DNA of 64,000 bases from Pseudomonas nicosulfuronedens (GTDB lineage: Bacteria; Pseudomonadota; Gammaproteobacteria; Pseudomonadales; Pseudomonadaceae). Below are positions 38,802-50,077 of the stretch, in pieces (the first letter of the stretch is position 1; every line of letters begins with the position of its first letter). Location: NCBI RefSeq assembly GCF_005877905.1, contig NZ_SWDV01000016.1, positions 1 through 64,000 on the forward strand, read 5' to 3'. Position numbers and translations under genes: made by a program. The notes beneath the pieces are model-generated. The model was not told the DNA's origin. It worked only from the letters and a program-made list of their open reading frames with translations, and did not search any database.

Positions 38802-40925
38802 TCAACGGCCGATTGCAATGGCCTGATTATTCATGATCCGCGGGGTAAGGAAAACCAGCAGCTCGTTCTTGCTGTCGGTCACATAGTCGTTCTTGAACAG
38901 GCGGCCGATCATCGGCACGTCGCCCAGGAACGGCACCTTGGCCGTGGACTTGGTCTGGGTGTTGGAGAACACGCCACCGATCACGATGGTTTCGCCATCG
39001 TTGACCAGCACTTTCGCGTTCACCTCGTTCTTCTTGATCGGCGGCACGCCGTTCAGGGCGTTGGCGTAGTCCGGCTCGTCCTTGTTGACCTTCACTTCCA
39101 TGATGATGCGATTGTCCGGGGTGATCTGCGGGGTCACTTCCAGCGACAGCGCCGCCTCCTTGAAGGACACCGAGGTCGCGCCGCTGGAGCTGGCTTCCTG
39201 GTAGGGAATCTCCGAGCCTTTCAGGATCTTCGCGGTTTCCTTGTCCGAGGTAACGACCTTCGGCTGGGACACCACTTCACCGTTACCGGTTTTCTCCATC
39301 GCGTTGAGCTGGAGGTCCAGGATGGTGTTGTTGGTGGTGAAGCCGATGCTGATGCCCGATGTCGGGGTGGCATTTGACGTGCCCAGGTCAACGAAGGTAT
39401 TGCCGGTGCTGTTGGTGCCGCCGGAGACATCGAAGTTGCCGTGTCCGGAGAGCGAACCGCTCCAGTTCACACCCAATTCCTTGGTGTAGTCGACGTTGGC
39501 TTCGACGATGCGCGCCTCGATCATCACCTGACGGACCGGGATGTCCAGCTGGGCGACGATGCGGCGCAGCTCATCCAGGCGATCCTGGGTCTGGTAGGCG
39601 ATGATGCTGTTGGTACGGTCATCCACGGTGATCGAACCGCGGTTGTCGCCCTGTGCAGCCGCTGCGACGCCCGGAGCGCCACCACCACTGCCGGTCACTG
39701 AGCTGAACAGCTTGGCGATGTCCGCAGCCTTGGCGTAGTTCACCTGAATCAGCTCGCGACGCAGCGGAGCCAGTTCGGAGATCTGCTTCTGCGCCTCCAG
39801 TTCCTGACGCTCGCGAGCCGCGATCTCGTCAGCTGGCGCGACCAGCAGCACGTTACCAACCTTGCGCTTGTCCAGGCCCTTGGTCTTGAGCACCAGGTCC
39901 AGCGCCTGATCCCACGGTACGTTCTGCAGGCGCAGGGTGATGTTGCCCTGCACGGTATCCGAAGCCACCAGGTTCAGGTCGGTGAAGTCAGCGATCAACT
40001 GCAGCACCGAGCGCACATCGATGTCCTGGAAGTTCAGAGAGAGCTTTTCACCGGTATAGGCGAAGGTGTCCTTCTTGCGCTTCTCGGCATCGTCCTGGGT
40101 CAGCGGCTTGATGCTGACGGTCATGCGATTATCGGTCTGGTAGACGAGATAGTCGTACAGACCGGTCGGCTCGATGGTGATGCTGGCCTTGTCGCCGACC
40201 GCGGAAGCATTGACGAGCTGAACCGGGGTAGCGAAGTCCTTCACGTCCAGGCGAACGCGCAGGTTGTCCGGCAGCTGGGTACGCGGGAAGTCCAGGCGAA
40301 TCTTGCCGCCCTGCTCCTGAATGTCCGGGCTGACAGTCGGATCGGACAGATCGATCACGACATTGCCCTCACCCTGCTCGCCACGCTGGAAGTCGATATT
40401 GCGAATCGCCTTGCCAGCCGGGACGTACGGCTTGGGCTGAGCGGGCTTGGCGGCCGGAGCAGCTACCGGCGCTGCAGACGCGTAGGAGCTGGAAGTCGCT
40501 GCCCCCGCACCGACCACGACGTACAGGTTCGAACCTTCCGCACGGGTGCTGTACGGCACCAGGGTCGCCAGATTGACGATCAGGCGAGTACGGTCCTTCG
40601 CCTCGACCACGGTCAGGCTGCGGGCATTGCCCACTCCCAGTTCGCGGTTCTTGCTGCCCAGTTTGTTGTGCACACCCGGCAGGTCAAGCGCGATGCGCGC
40701 CGGCTGCTCGATGGTGTAGCCACGCGGTGCGGCCACCGGTTCGTCGAAGCCCAGTTTCAGCTCCACACGATCGCCCGGCAGTGCCGCGACATCGACACTC
40801 TGCAGGTTCGCGGCCAGCAGGGCCGGCGCGAATACGGCCGCGAGCACGGAAATGCCGAGGCGGGAAAGCTTTCTATTCATCGTCTGAATCCGTCGTGCAG
40901 ACTGCTGTTTGTTATCCATGTTCAT
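38802..40925 (-). CDS. pilQ: Type IV pilus secretin PilQ
   Basis: A secretin of about 707 residues forming the outer-membrane pore for the type IV pilus. After a signal sequence ([13 protein letters not shown]) come two AMIN domains (peptidoglycan binding, to about residue 290), an STN/N0-N1 region ([19 protein letters not shown]) and the C-terminal secretin barrel with [17 protein letters not shown] and [14 protein letters not shown]. Start is uncertain: ATGs at 40925, 40919 and 40880 are in frame; the first two follow AAGGGCGGGG, the third begins directly before the signal sequence. Eight bases separate it from pilP. Confidence 0.96.
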   Translation of the reverse strand: MNMDNKQQSARRIQTMNRKLSRLGISVLAAVFAPALLAANLQSVDVAALPGDRVELKLGFDEPVAAPRGYTIEQPARIALDLPGVHNKLGSKNRELGVGNARSLTVVEAKDRTRLIVNLATLVPYSTRAEGSNLYVVVGAGAATSSSYASAAPVAAPAAKPAQPKPYVPAGKAIRNIDFQRGEQGEGNVVIDLSDPTVSPDIQEQGGKIRLDFPRTQLPDNLRVRLDVKDFATPVQLVNASAVGDKASITIEPTGLYDYLVYQTDNRMTVSIKPLTQDDAEKRKKDTFAYTGEKLSLNFQDIDVRSVLQLIADFTDLNLVASDTVQGNITLRLQNVPWDQALDLVLKTKGLDKRKVGNVLLVAPADEIAARERQELEAQKQISELAPLRRELIQVNYAKAADIAKLFSSVTGSGGGAPGVAAAAQGDNRGSITVDDRTNSIIAYQTQDRLDELRRIVAQLDIPVRQVMIEARIVEANVDYTKELGVNWSGSLSGHGNFDVSGGTNSTGNTFVDLGTSNATPTSGISIGFTTNNTILDLQLNAMEKTGNGEVVSQPKVVTSDKETAKILKGSEIPYQEASSSGATSVSFKEAALSLEVTPQITPDNRIIMEVKVNKDEPDYANALNGVPPIKKNEVNAKVLVNDGETIVIGGVFSNTQTKSTAKVPFLGDVPMIGRLFKNDYVTDSKNELLVFLTPRIMNNQAIAIGR

Positions 40926-40933
40926 CCCCGCCC

Positions 40934-41458
40934 TTAGGAGCGTTCCTTGAGAGTCAGACTGCGCGGACGCTCCAGCCAGCCACCCTCACCATCAGGAACG
41001 ATTTCAATCACGTCGATCTTGGCTTCGTTGATCGCAACGATCTTGCCGTCGTTGCGTCCAAGGTAGTCACCCACTCGTACCCGATGCACCCCTCCTGCAC
41101 CTTTCACGAGAGCAAATACCTGACTGTCCTTGGCCAGGGTGCCGACCATTTCGAAGGTTTCGATGTTGAAGCCCTCGAGGAACTGCTTGACCCGTGTTTC
41201 ATCGGGCTTGATAACCCTGTTGCCCTTCTGCTTGACCGCCAGGTCGATCTTCACCGGCGGCTGGAAGGGACTGCGCAGGGACGAAGCGCTATAGGTAAAG
41301 GCCTCATAGGTCTGGAACTTGGGCATCGGCTCGATCGTCCCCTTCGGGCGAGCGCGGACTTCGTCCATGTAGCTCTGCAGGTCGGCAAAATCACTACCCG
41401 AGCCACAACCGTTCAAGGACAGGAGCAGGAAACTGCAAATGATCAGGCGCCCCCTCAT
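40934..41458 (-). CDS. pilP: Type IV pilus pilotin-like lipoprotein PilP
   Basis: A 174-residue inner-membrane lipoprotein of the pilus alignment complex. Signal peptide ends in the lipobox LNGC (cysteine about 18). The disordered N-terminal part and the C-terminal beta-sandwich (YLGRNDGKIVAINEAKIDVIE) match PilP, which bridges PilN/PilO to the PilQ secretin in the periplasm. It overlaps pilO by four bases. Confidence 0.95.
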   Translation of the reverse strand: MRGRLIICSFLLLSLNGCGSGSDFADLQSYMDEVRARPKGTIEPMPKFQTYEAFTYSASSLRSPFQPPVKIDLAVKQKGNRVIKPDETRVKQFLEGFNIETFEMVGTLAKDSQVFALVKGAGGVHRVRVGDYLGRNDGKIVAINEAKIDVIEIVPDGEGGWLERPRSLTLKERS

Positions 41459-42111
41459 TTCTTAGCTCCTGTCTTGGCTCCAGCCGCCGGGGCCTTAACG
41501 CCCTTGTCGTTGTAGCGGTAGGTTTTCGCCAGGATGCTCATGCGCAGCTTGGAGGTGCTGTCCGTGCTCGCCGGCTTGATGTCGAAGTCATGCAGCGTCA
41601 CGATCCGCGGCAGGCTGGACACGCCACTGACGAAGGTCGCCAGATCGTGGTACCCGCCCACGACACTGATCTGGATGGGCAGCTCGATATAGAACTGCTG
41701 GGTCACTTCCGGCAGCAGCTTGATCTCTTCGAACTCCAGACCACTACCCAGGCCAGTGCGGGTGATGTCTTCCAGCAGGCCGGGCACCTCGGTGTCGCTC
41801 GGCAGCTGACGCAGCAAGGCGCCGAAGGATTCTTCCATCTCCTTCATCTGCCCTTTGTAGGCTTCCAGGTTCGCCGCCTGGAAGGCCTTGGTCGAGAACT
41901 GCTGCTTGAGGGTCTGCTCTTCCTCACGATTGCGGTCGAGCTGCTCCTGCAGTTCCTTCAGATGGAAGTTGTAGCCAAGCGCCAGAACCACAGCCATCAG
42001 CAGGATACAGGCGATGACCTTGACGGCTGCCGGCCAGGAACCAAGGTTGTTCAGATCAAGGTCGTTGATATCGACCTTGCGCAAGCTCTCCAGAGAACTG
42101 GCCAGACTCAT
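41455..42111 (-). CDS. pilO: Type IV pilus inner-membrane protein PilO
   Basis: A 218-residue bitopic protein: cytoplasmic N-tail, one membrane helix (AVKVIACILLMAVVLALGY, about residues 30-48), a coiled-coil (LKELQEQLDRNREEEQTLKQ) and a ferredoxin-like periplasmic domain. PilO pairs with PilN and forms the alignment complex with PilP. The Lys/Ala-rich C-terminal tail (KAPAAGAKTGAKK) is slightly longer than usual. Overlaps both neighbours by four bases. Confidence 0.95.
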   Translation of the reverse strand: MSLASSLESLRKVDINDLDLNNLGSWPAAVKVIACILLMAVVLALGYNFHLKELQEQLDRNREEEQTLKQQFSTKAFQAANLEAYKGQMKEMEESFGALLRQLPSDTEVPGLLEDITRTGLGSGLEFEEIKLLPEVTQQFYIELPIQISVVGGYHDLATFVSGVSSLPRIVTLHDFDIKPASTDSTSKLRMSILAKTYRYNDKGVKAPAAGAKTGAKK

Positions 42112-42700
42112 TTCTTGGCTCCTTGCGGGGTGCTCTGCTTGTCCTGCTCCTCGCTGCCGGGCTGGGTCTGTTGCACCGTCAACTGGAAGACATTCGCCTG
42201 ATCCAGGGCGCCCTGGGTAATAGCCTTCACTTCAGTCAGGTTCGGCGAAGTCAGCCACTCCGACGAATCGAGGTTGCGCATGAGGTTGGAGACGCGATTG
42301 TTGGACTCGGCCGCGCCGGCAATGGCAATGGACTTCCCGGACATCTTCAGCTCAGTGAAGTAGACGCCATCGGGCAAGGTGCGGACCAGCTGGTCGAACA
42401 CGCGGCCAATGATCGGGCGGTTGCCCTGCAGGTCCTGAATGATCTTCATCCGTTCCAGCAATTGCTGGCGACGGGTCTTCAGCTCGCTGATCTCCTTGAT
42501 GCGCGCATCCAGCACGGCGATTTCCTTGCGCAGGAAGTCGTTGCGCGCAGTCTGGTTCTCGATGGCCGAGTTGAAGTACTGATCACCCAGGAAAACGATC
42601 GCCCCGGAAGCCAGCAGAACGGCACCCAGGATCACCAGGAAGCGCTGCTTGCGCTCCTCGCGCAGCTGCTCCCGCCACGGCAATAGGTTGATGCGTGCCA

Positions 42701-42701
<1 letters not shown>
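42108..42701 (-). CDS. pilN: Type IV pilus inner-membrane protein PilN
   Basis: A 197-residue bitopic protein starting with the conserved RINLLPWREQLREER, the peptide that binds the groove of PilM. The membrane helix (FLVILGAVLLASGAIVFLG) is at about residues 21-39, then a coiled coil and a periplasmic domain. The start overlaps the pilM stop by one base. Confidence 0.95.
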
Positions 42702-43951
<1,250 letters not shown>

Positions 43952-46381
43952 ATGCGCCTGCTGAAGTTTCTGTGGTGGACCTGCGTCACCATTATTTGTG
44001 GAGTGCTGCTCAGTTTCAGCGGCGCCTATCTGTACCTCAGCCCGAACCTTCCGTCCGTGGAGGCCTTGCGCAACGTGCGGTTGCAGATGCCGCTGCGCGT
44101 GTACAGTGCTGATAACAAATTGATAGCAGAGTTTGGCGAGATGCGCCGAACGCCGATTCGATTTGCTGAAATCCCCCCGGATTTCACCCACGCACTGTTA
44201 TCGGCTGAAGATGACAATTTCGCCAACCATTATGGCGTGGACGTCAAAAGCCTGATGCGTGCTGCCGCGCAATTATTGAAGACCGGCCACATCCAGACCG
44301 GTGGCAGTACCATCACCATGCAGGTGGCGAAGAACTACTTCCTCACCAACGAACGAAGCTTCTCTCGCAAGATCAACGAGATCCTGCTCGCCCTGCAGAT
44401 CGAGCGCTCGCTCACCAAGGACGAGATCCTCGAGCTCTACGTCAACAAGATCTACCTGGGCAACCGCGCTTACGGCGTCGAGGCCGCCGCGCAGGTTTAT
44501 TACGGCAAGTCCATCAAGGACCTGAGCCTGGCGCAGATGGCGATGATCGCCGGCCTGCCCAAGGCGCCGTCACGCTACAACCCACTCGCCAACGCCGCGC
44601 GCAGCCTGGAGCGTCGCAACTGGATTCTCGAGCGCATGCTCAAGCTCGGCTTCATCGACCAGCAGCGTTATCAGGCCGCCATCCAGGAACCGGTCGGTGC
44701 GTCCTACCACGTCCAGACTCCGGAGCTGGCAGCCCCATACATCGCCGAGATGGCCCGCGCCGAACTGGTCGGCCGCTTCGGTGGCGACGCCTACACCGAG
44801 GGCTATCGCGTCTATACCACGGTGCGCAGCGACCTGCAGGAAGACGCCAACACCGCCCTGCGCGAAGGCTTGCAGGACTACGACCAGCGCCACGGCTACC
44901 GCGGCCCCGAGACGCGGCTCCCCGGCAAGACTCGTGACGCCTGGCGCCAGGCCATCGCGCAGCAGCGCCCGCTCGGCGGCCTGGAACCCGCCATCGTCAC
45001 TCAGGTCGAGAAGAGCGGCGCCATGGTCATGACCCGTGACGGCAAGGAAGAAGCCCTGAGCTGGGACGGCATGAAGTGGGCCCGCCCCTATCTGAGCAAC
45101 AACAGTATGGGCCGCATGCCCAGCCAGCCCAGCGACGTGGTGCAGGCTGGCGATGTGATCCGCGTGCAGCGCAAGGACGACGGCTCGTTGCGCCTGACCC
45201 AGGTGCCGGCCGCACAGAGCGCCCTGGTCTCGCTCAACCCGCAGGACGGCGCGATCATGGCACTGGTGGGCGGCTTCTCCTTCGAACAGAGCAACTACAA
45301 CCGTGCCACCCAGGCCCGTCGCCAGCCCGGCTCCAGCTTCAAGCCGTTCATCTACAGCTGTGCGCTGGACAACGGCTTCACCGCCGCCTCACTGATCAAC
45401 GACGCCCCGGTGGTGTTCTACGACGAGTACCTGGACAAGGTCTGGCGTCCGAAGAACGACACCAATACCTTCCTCGGCCCAATCCCCATGCGCGAGGCGC
45501 TGTACAAGTCGCGCAATATGGTGTCGATCCGCATTCTCCAGGCCCTGGGCGTCAATCGCGCACGCGATTGCATCAGCAAGTTCGGCCTCAACAAGGACGA
45601 CCTGCCGCCCAACCTGTCCATGGCCCTGGGCACCGCGACCCTGACGCCCATGGAGATCGCCAGCGCCTGGACCGTCTTCGCCAACGGCGGCTTCAAGGTC
45701 TCGCCGTACATCGTGCAGCGCATCGAAAGCCGCGACGGGCAGGTGCTGTACCAGGCCAACCCGCCGAGCATTCCCCAGAACGAGGAACAGGTGCAGGCGC
45801 AACCGCAACCGGCCGCCACCGACGCCTTCGGCAACGATGACCCGAGCCAGGCCAAGACCACTATCGAGCCGGCCGCTGCCGAGCGCGTCATCGATGCGCG
45901 TACCGCGTACATCATGACCAGCATGCTGCAGGACGTGATCAAGCGCGGCACCGGCCGCCGCGCCCTGGCGCTCAAGCGTGACGATCTGGCTGGCAAGACC
46001 GGTACCACCAACGAATCGAAGGACGCCTGGTTCTCCGGCTTCAACGCCGACTTCATGACCACCGTCTGGGTAGGCTTCGACCAGCCGGAAAGCCTCGGCC
46101 GCGCCGAATACGGCGGCAACGTCGCTCTGCCGATCTGGATGCGCTACATGGGCGCAGCACTGAAAGACAAACCGTCGCACCTGCTGCCCGAACCGCCCGG
46201 CCTGGTCAGCCTGCGCATCGACCCGGTCACCGGCCGTGCGGCACCTCCGGGCACTCCAGGTGCGTACTTCGAACTGTTCAAGAACGAAGACACGCCACCG
46301 TCGATGAACGAACTGGCGCCTGGCAGCGCTCCCGGCAGCGGCATGCCAGCGGATGAAGAAGCGCCGATCGACCTGTTCTGA
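43952..46381 (+). CDS. ponA: Penicillin-binding protein 1A (bifunctional peptidoglycan synthase)
   Basis: An 809-residue class A PBP. One membrane anchor (residues 6-28) is followed by the glycosyltransferase domain with the catalytic E86 in LSAEDDNF and TGGSTITMQVAKN. An OB-like insert follows, then the transpeptidase domain: S461 in the SSFK box, SRNMVS and KTGTT (the third box). It polymerises lipid II and cross-links peptides in the periplasm. The C-terminal tail is Pro/Gly/Ser rich. It is divergent from pilM, as in P. aeruginosa, and ends at a strong terminator. Confidence 0.97.
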   Translation: MRLLKFLWWTCVTIICGVLLSFSGAYLYLSPNLPSVEALRNVRLQMPLRVYSADNKLIAEFGEMRRTPIRFAEIPPDFTHALLSAEDDNFANHYGVDVKSLMRAAAQLLKTGHIQTGGSTITMQVAKNYFLTNERSFSRKINEILLALQIERSLTKDEILELYVNKIYLGNRAYGVEAAAQVYYGKSIKDLSLAQMAMIAGLPKAPSRYNPLANAARSLERRNWILERMLKLGFIDQQRYQAAIQEPVGASYHVQTPELAAPYIAEMARAELVGRFGGDAYTEGYRVYTTVRSDLQEDANTALREGLQDYDQRHGYRGPETRLPGKTRDAWRQAIAQQRPLGGLEPAIVTQVEKSGAMVMTRDGKEEALSWDGMKWARPYLSNNSMGRMPSQPSDVVQAGDVIRVQRKDDGSLRLTQVPAAQSALVSLNPQDGAIMALVGGFSFEQSNYNRATQARRQPGSSFKPFIYSCALDNGFTAASLINDAPVVFYDEYLDKVWRPKNDTNTFLGPIPMREALYKSRNMVSIRILQALGVNRARDCISKFGLNKDDLPPNLSMALGTATLTPMEIASAWTVFANGGFKVSPYIVQRIESRDGQVLYQANPPSIPQNEEQVQAQPQPAATDAFGNDDPSQAKTTIEPAAAERVIDARTAYIMTSMLQDVIKRGTGRRALALKRDDLAGKTGTTNESKDAWFSGFNADFMTTVWVGFDQPESLGRAEYGGNVALPIWMRYMGAALKDKPSHLLPEPPGLVSLRIDPVTGRAAPPGTPGAYFELFKNEDTPPSMNELAPGSAPGSGMPADEEAPIDLF

Positions 46382-46383
46382 CA

Positions 46384-46418
46384 GCAAGGCCCCTCCCCGG
46401 AGGGGCCTTCTCATTTTT
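46384..46418 (+). terminator. Rho-independent terminator of ponA
   Basis: AAGGCCCCTCC, CGG loop, GGAGGGGCCTT followed by CTCATTTTT. Confidence 0.85.
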
Positions 46419-46557
46419 GGGAATTATTCCCGGCAAAATAATGGCATTTAGCCAAATCATTGATTAATCTGGGCTTTGCGGCGGCGAACAACCCCAGGCG
46501 ACCGACCCCATCCGGCGCGTCAGGGGCTTCCCGCAGCAACTTCATCAGGAGCCTCGG

Positions 46558-47025
46558 ATGGCGCGCCCCCTGTTTGGCTGGCTGTTCTGCCTGATCGCCC
46601 TTCTGCTTGGCGCGCCTTTGCTGCGCCTGCTCGGGCAACCCCGCTCACTCGAGCCCATGCCCGACCTTGTCTATCTCGACCAGTTGTTTGCCGTGCTGAT
46701 TGCCAGCACCGGCCTGGCGGGACTGCTCATCGCCTTTCTGCTGCAGCTCACTGGACGAATCCTGGTGGCGCTGGCCCTCCTGGTGCCGGCCATCGCCCTT
46801 TGCGCATGGCACCTCACCCATACCCACCTCGGCCCGGTATCGCCTACAACAGAGCAATACGAATGGCTGCTGGCGGGCCTCGCGGTCTATGCGCTGGTAC
46901 TGGCGGGGATCAATTGGGTTAACCGAGGTGAGAGCGGCACGCGGAAGGCGCTGCATTACCTGGGCATCACCCTGTTGCTGCCGTGGTGCCTGGCTCTGCT
47001 CTACCTGGGGCGCCTGTACTACTGA
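46558..47025 (+). CDS. Small four-helix membrane protein, unknown function
   Basis: A 155-residue inner-membrane protein with about four hydrophobic segments (LFGWLFCLIALLLGAPLLRLL; LDQLFAVLIASTGLAGLLIAF; ILVALALLVPAIALCAW; YLGITLLLPWCLALLYLG) and little outside them. No family was recognised. The ATG at 46558 follows ATCAGGAGCC. It is convergent with the YgjP-like gene, overlapping it by seven bases, and lies at the place where synteny with the ponA region of P. aeruginosa ends. Confidence 0.65.
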   Translation: MARPLFGWLFCLIALLLGAPLLRLLGQPRSLEPMPDLVYLDQLFAVLIASTGLAGLLIAFLLQLTGRILVALALLVPAIALCAWHLTHTHLGPVSPTTEQYEWLLAGLAVYALVLAGINWVNRGESGTRKALHYLGITLLLPWCLALLYLGRLYY

Positions 47026-47513
47026 GGCAGGTCGCGCCAGGTCAAGTAGACGCGCAGGTCGAACTCCAGTTGGTGGTAACCGGGCAGCATGTGCTCGCAG
47101 AGCTGGTAGAAGGCCTTGCTGTGGTCGCGCTCCTTCAGGTGCGCCAGTTCGTGGACGACGATCATCTGCAGGAACTCGGGCGCCGCGTCCTTGAACAACG
47201 AGGCGACGCGGATTTCCTTCTTCGCCTTGAGCTTGCCACCCTGCACGCGCGAGATTGCCGTGTTCAGGCCCAGCGCGCGCTGTACTACATCCAGCTTATT
47301 GTCGTAGAGGACCTTGTCCACCGCTGGCGCGGTGCGCATGTACTGCTGCTTGAGGTCCATGGCATAGCCGTACAGCGCCTTGTCGCTCTGTACGTCATGA
47401 CGACCGGGATAGCGGCGCTCCAGGTACTCGCCGAGGCGGTCCTGCTCGATGAGCTGGCGCACCTGGTCCTGGAGATGTGGAGGATAGGCCTGGAGATAAC
47501 GAAGCGGCTGCAT
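47019..47513 (-). CDS. YgjP/M48-like zinc metallopeptidase-fold protein
   Basis: A 164-residue protein of the DUF45/WLM type (YgjP-like). The zinc motif HELAH is at residues 121-125, followed by H131 (HSKAF), which is the usual third ligand region. No signal peptide. Family members look like minimal gluzincins and their substrates are unknown. The 3' end overlaps the convergent membrane-protein gene by seven bases. Confidence 0.8.
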   Translation of the reverse strand: MQPLRYLQAYPPHLQDQVRQLIEQDRLGEYLERRYPGRHDVQSDKALYGYAMDLKQQYMRTAPAVDKVLYDNKLDVVQRALGLNTAISRVQGGKLKAKKEIRVASLFKDAAPEFLQMIVVHELAHLKERDHSKAFYQLCEHMLPGYHQLEFDLRVYLTWRDLPQ

Positions 47514-47562
47514 GGGAAACGACTGGCGGAGGAAACGTCCGCCAGTCTACCGCATTCCCCGG

Positions 47563-48333
47563 TCAGGCCAGCGCGCGGGTGCTGTAGGCCTCGGTGCGAT
47601 AGGGGAAGGCAACTTCGCTGCGTCCCTTCAACGTCGGGTGCGTGGCGATCAGTTCATGCAGTTGCTCGGTGACGCGCTGCTTCTGCTCTTCGGGCAGCGC
47701 CGCAATAAAGCTCACCGACAGGGTACGCGCGACAATTACCTGCTCCGGCGGACCGATGTGCTGGTAGCTGAATTCGCGCAGGCGCAGGTCCTCGAAGCGC
47801 GACCCGGCAAAGGCGCGACGCCATTGCCCGGTGTGGAAGCGTGGCGTGCTGCCTTCGTAGCGCTCGAGAATGCGCGTCACCTGGGCGACCCAGTCGACGC
47901 GTTCATCGCGTACATTCCACACCAGGCCGAGGTGGCCACCCGGCCGCAGGACGCGATGGATTTCTTCCAGCGCCCGCGCGTCGGCGAACCAGTGGAAGGC
48001 CTGGGCGCAGGTCAGCGCATCGACGCTTTCCGCCGCCAGCGGCATCGCCTGGGCCGTGCCACTGAGCACCTTCACAGCAGGCAGGGAAGTGCTGAGCTGC
48101 TCCCGCATGGCCGCAACTGGCTCGATGGCGGTAACCTGCGCACCGGTACGCAGCAACAGGGAAGTGAACTTCCCGGTACCTGCACCGAGGTCGACCACTT
48201 CCTTGCCGTCACCTATGCCCAGCTCTTCGCCGAGCCAGCCCAGCAACTCGTCGGGATAGTCCGGGCGCCCGTGGGCGTATGCCTTCGCCTCACGGGAGAA
48301 ACCTTCCTGCGCACTGCCATGTACATCCGTCAT
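47563..48333 (-). CDS. Class I SAM-dependent methyltransferase
   Basis: A 256-residue methyltransferase with motif I VVDLGAGTGKFT, ALTCAQAFHWF and VLRPGGHLGLVWN, the pattern of the UbiE/methyltransf_11 group. Substrate unknown. The ATG at 48333 follows CTGGAGGCACG; the nine codons further upstream in frame are noise. It stands with the same orientation between the YgjP-like gene and a lipoprotein gene. Confidence 0.85.
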   Translation of the reverse strand: MTDVHGSAQEGFSREAKAYAHGRPDYPDELLGWLGEELGIGDGKEVVDLGAGTGKFTSLLLRTGAQVTAIEPVAAMREQLSTSLPAVKVLSGTAQAMPLAAESVDALTCAQAFHWFADARALEEIHRVLRPGGHLGLVWNVRDERVDWVAQVTRILERYEGSTPRFHTGQWRRAFAGSRFEDLRLREFSYQHIGPPEQVIVARTLSVSFIAALPEEQKQRVTEQLHELIATHPTLKGRSEVAFPYRTEAYSTRALA

Positions 48334-48370
48334 CGTGCCTCCAGAGCCGGCCCGGCCCAAGCATCAGCGC

Positions 48371-48784
48371 TCAGCGGAACCGGCAGGTCTTTCCATCAAG
48401 ATAGCTACGGTAGCAGCTGAGCAGGCGCGAGTCCTTGATACGACAGCGCTTCTGTCGGCATTTGCTGGAGAACTCGAAGCGGCCACCATCCGGATCGGCC
48501 AGCTGGATACGGATAGCCGGCCAGCCCTGCTTCGGAGCCTTTTCCGGCGTGCTCAGTACGCGGTTCTCGTTCTCCACCAGGGCTGCGCCCGCCTCGGCAT
48601 AATCGAAGACGAACAGCAGGGTGCGCGAGGTCTTGAGCGTACACTCCTGGTGAGTCAGGCAGTTCTGCGCGTCCGCCGGCAGGTCCACCGGAGGCTTGGG
48701 TGACGGCGCGACAGGCGCGGCCTGGCGCAGTGAACAGCCGGCGAGGAACGTCAGCAGCAGGACGCAAAGCAAGGCACGCAGCAT
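48371..48784 (-). CDS. Small cysteine-rich lipoprotein, unknown function
   Basis: A 137-residue predicted lipoprotein: LLCVLLLTFLAGC gives a clear lipobox (cysteine 17). The mature protein has six further cysteines (NCLTHQECTL; SKCRQKRCRIK; LSCYRSYLDGKTCRF) which could pair as three disulfides in the periplasm. No family recognised. A terminator for the upstream fba transcript region (48810-48837) lies just upstream of it. Confidence 0.7.
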   Translation of the reverse strand: MLRALLCVLLLTFLAGCSLRQAAPVAPSPKPPVDLPADAQNCLTHQECTLKTSRTLLFVFDYAEAGAALVENENRVLSTPEKAPKQGWPAIRIQLADPDGGRFEFSSKCRQKRCRIKDSRLLSCYRSYLDGKTCRFR

Positions 48785-48808
48785 CGGCGTTTTCCTTCTG
48801 GCGGATAC

Positions 48809-48837
48809 GAAAGAGCCCCGCAGGGCGGGGCTCTTCA
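48809..48837 (-). terminator. Rho-independent terminator of fba
   Basis: On the minus strand GAGCCCCGCC, CT, GCGGGGCTC followed by TTTCGT; located 56 bases after the fba stop. A weaker T-run makes it moderate. Confidence 0.75.
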
Positions 48838-48892
48838 GCTCTTCTGCTCTTCAGAAACAGAGAGAGAGCGAAAGCGGGAACCGGGCTCGGAA

Positions 48893-49957
48893 TCAGTTGA
48901 CCTTCGACACCAGTTCACCCTTGGCGTAACGCTGGAACATGCCTTCCAGGGAGATCGGCTTGATCTTCGAGGCATGGCCAGCGGTGCCGAAGGCTTCGTA
49001 GCGAGCGATGCAGATATCGCGCATGGCGACGATGGTCTGGGCGAAGAACTTGCGCGGGTCGAACTCACTCGGCTGCTCGGCCATCATGCGGCGAATGGCA
49101 CCGGTGGAAGCCAGGCGCAGGTCGGTGTCGATATTGACCTTACGCACGCCGTGCTTGATGCCTTCAACGATTTCCTCGACCGGCACGCCGTAGGTTTCCT
49201 TGATGTCGCCGCCGAACTCGTTGATCACCTTCAGCCACTCTTGCGGCACCGAGGAGGAGCCGTGCATCACCAGGTGGGTGTTGGGGATGCGCTTGTGGAT
49301 TTCCTTGATGCGCTCGATGGACAGCACGTCGCCGGTCGGCGGCTTGGTGAACTTGTAGGCACCATGGCTGGTGCCGATGGCAATGGCCAGGGCATCGACC
49401 TGGGTCTTCTTGACGAAGTCAGCGGCCTCTTCCGGGTCGGTCAGCAGTTGGCTGTGATCCAGTACGCCTTCGGCGCCAACGCCGTCTTCCTCACCAGCCA
49501 TGCCGGTTTCCAGGGAGCCCAGGCAACCCAGCTCGCCTTCCACGGACACGCCACAGGCGTGGGCGAAGGCAACGGTCTGCTGGGTGACACGGACGTTGTA
49601 CTCGTAGTCGGCCGGGGTCTTGCCGTCTTCCTTCAGCGAGCCGTCCATCATGACGGAGGAGAAGCCCAGCTGGATGGAGCGCTGGCAGACGTCAGGGCTG
49701 GTGCCGTGGTCCTGGTGCATGCACACCGGAATGTGCGGGAACTCTTCGATGGCGGCGAGGATCAGGTGGCGCAGGAAGGGCGCGCCGGCGTATTTGCGGG
49801 CACCGGCGGAGGCCTGCACGATCACCGGGGAATCGGTCTTGTCGGCCGCTTCCATGATGGCGCGCATCTGCTCCAGGTTGTTGACGTTGAAAGCCGGAAC
49901 GCCGTAGCCGAACTCGGCGGCGTGGTCCAGCATTTGGCGCATGCTGATGAGTGCCAT
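48893..49957 (-). CDS. fba: Fructose-bisphosphate aldolase, class II
   Basis: A 354-residue zinc-dependent aldolase of the Calvin/gluconeogenic subtype, splitting or forming fructose 1,6-bisphosphate. Visible blocks: [13 protein letters not shown] (zinc histidine and catalytic aspartate), [26 protein letters not shown] and [14 protein letters not shown]. Pseudomonas use it mainly for gluconeogenesis. It is the last gene of the tkt-epd-pgk-fba block, separated from pgk by two small lipoprotein genes, as in P. aeruginosa. Confidence 0.97.
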   Translation of the reverse strand: MALISMRQMLDHAAEFGYGVPAFNVNNLEQMRAIMEAADKTDSPVIVQASAGARKYAGAPFLRHLILAAIEEFPHIPVCMHQDHGTSPDVCQRSIQLGFSSVMMDGSLKEDGKTPADYEYNVRVTQQTVAFAHACGVSVEGELGCLGSLETGMAGEEDGVGAEGVLDHSQLLTDPEEAADFVKKTQVDALAIAIGTSHGAYKFTKPPTGDVLSIERIKEIHKRIPNTHLVMHGSSSVPQEWLKVINEFGGDIKETYGVPVEEIVEGIKHGVRKVNIDTDLRLASTGAIRRMMAEQPSEFDPRKFFAQTIVAMRDICIARYEAFGTAGHASKIKPISLEGMFQRYAKGELVSKVN

Positions 49958-49981
49958 GGTCTTCGCTTCTCCCAGAAGTCA

Positions 49982-50067
49982 GGCTCGGTTACACGAGCCC
50001 CTTAACTACATGTTTGGAAGCCTGCCGCAGGGGCAGGCCGTGTTCAAGTCTTCCGGCGCGTGCCGGA
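49982..50067 (-). other. Cluster of three hairpins between fba and the lysozyme-inhibitor-like gene
   Basis: GGCTCG/CGAGCC (49982-49999), GCCTGCC/GGCAGGC (50020-50038) and TCCGGC/GCCGGA (about 50052-50067) are three short inverted repeats in the leader of fba. None has a T-run, so they more likely shape the mRNA or protect its 5' end than terminate. Confidence 0.4.
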
Positions 50068-50077
50068 CAATCGGCGC

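Noticed and set aside
46419-46431. GGGAATTATTCCC palindrome after the ponA terminator
   Set aside because: Short and AT-centred; such sequences arise by chance and no gene start is close.
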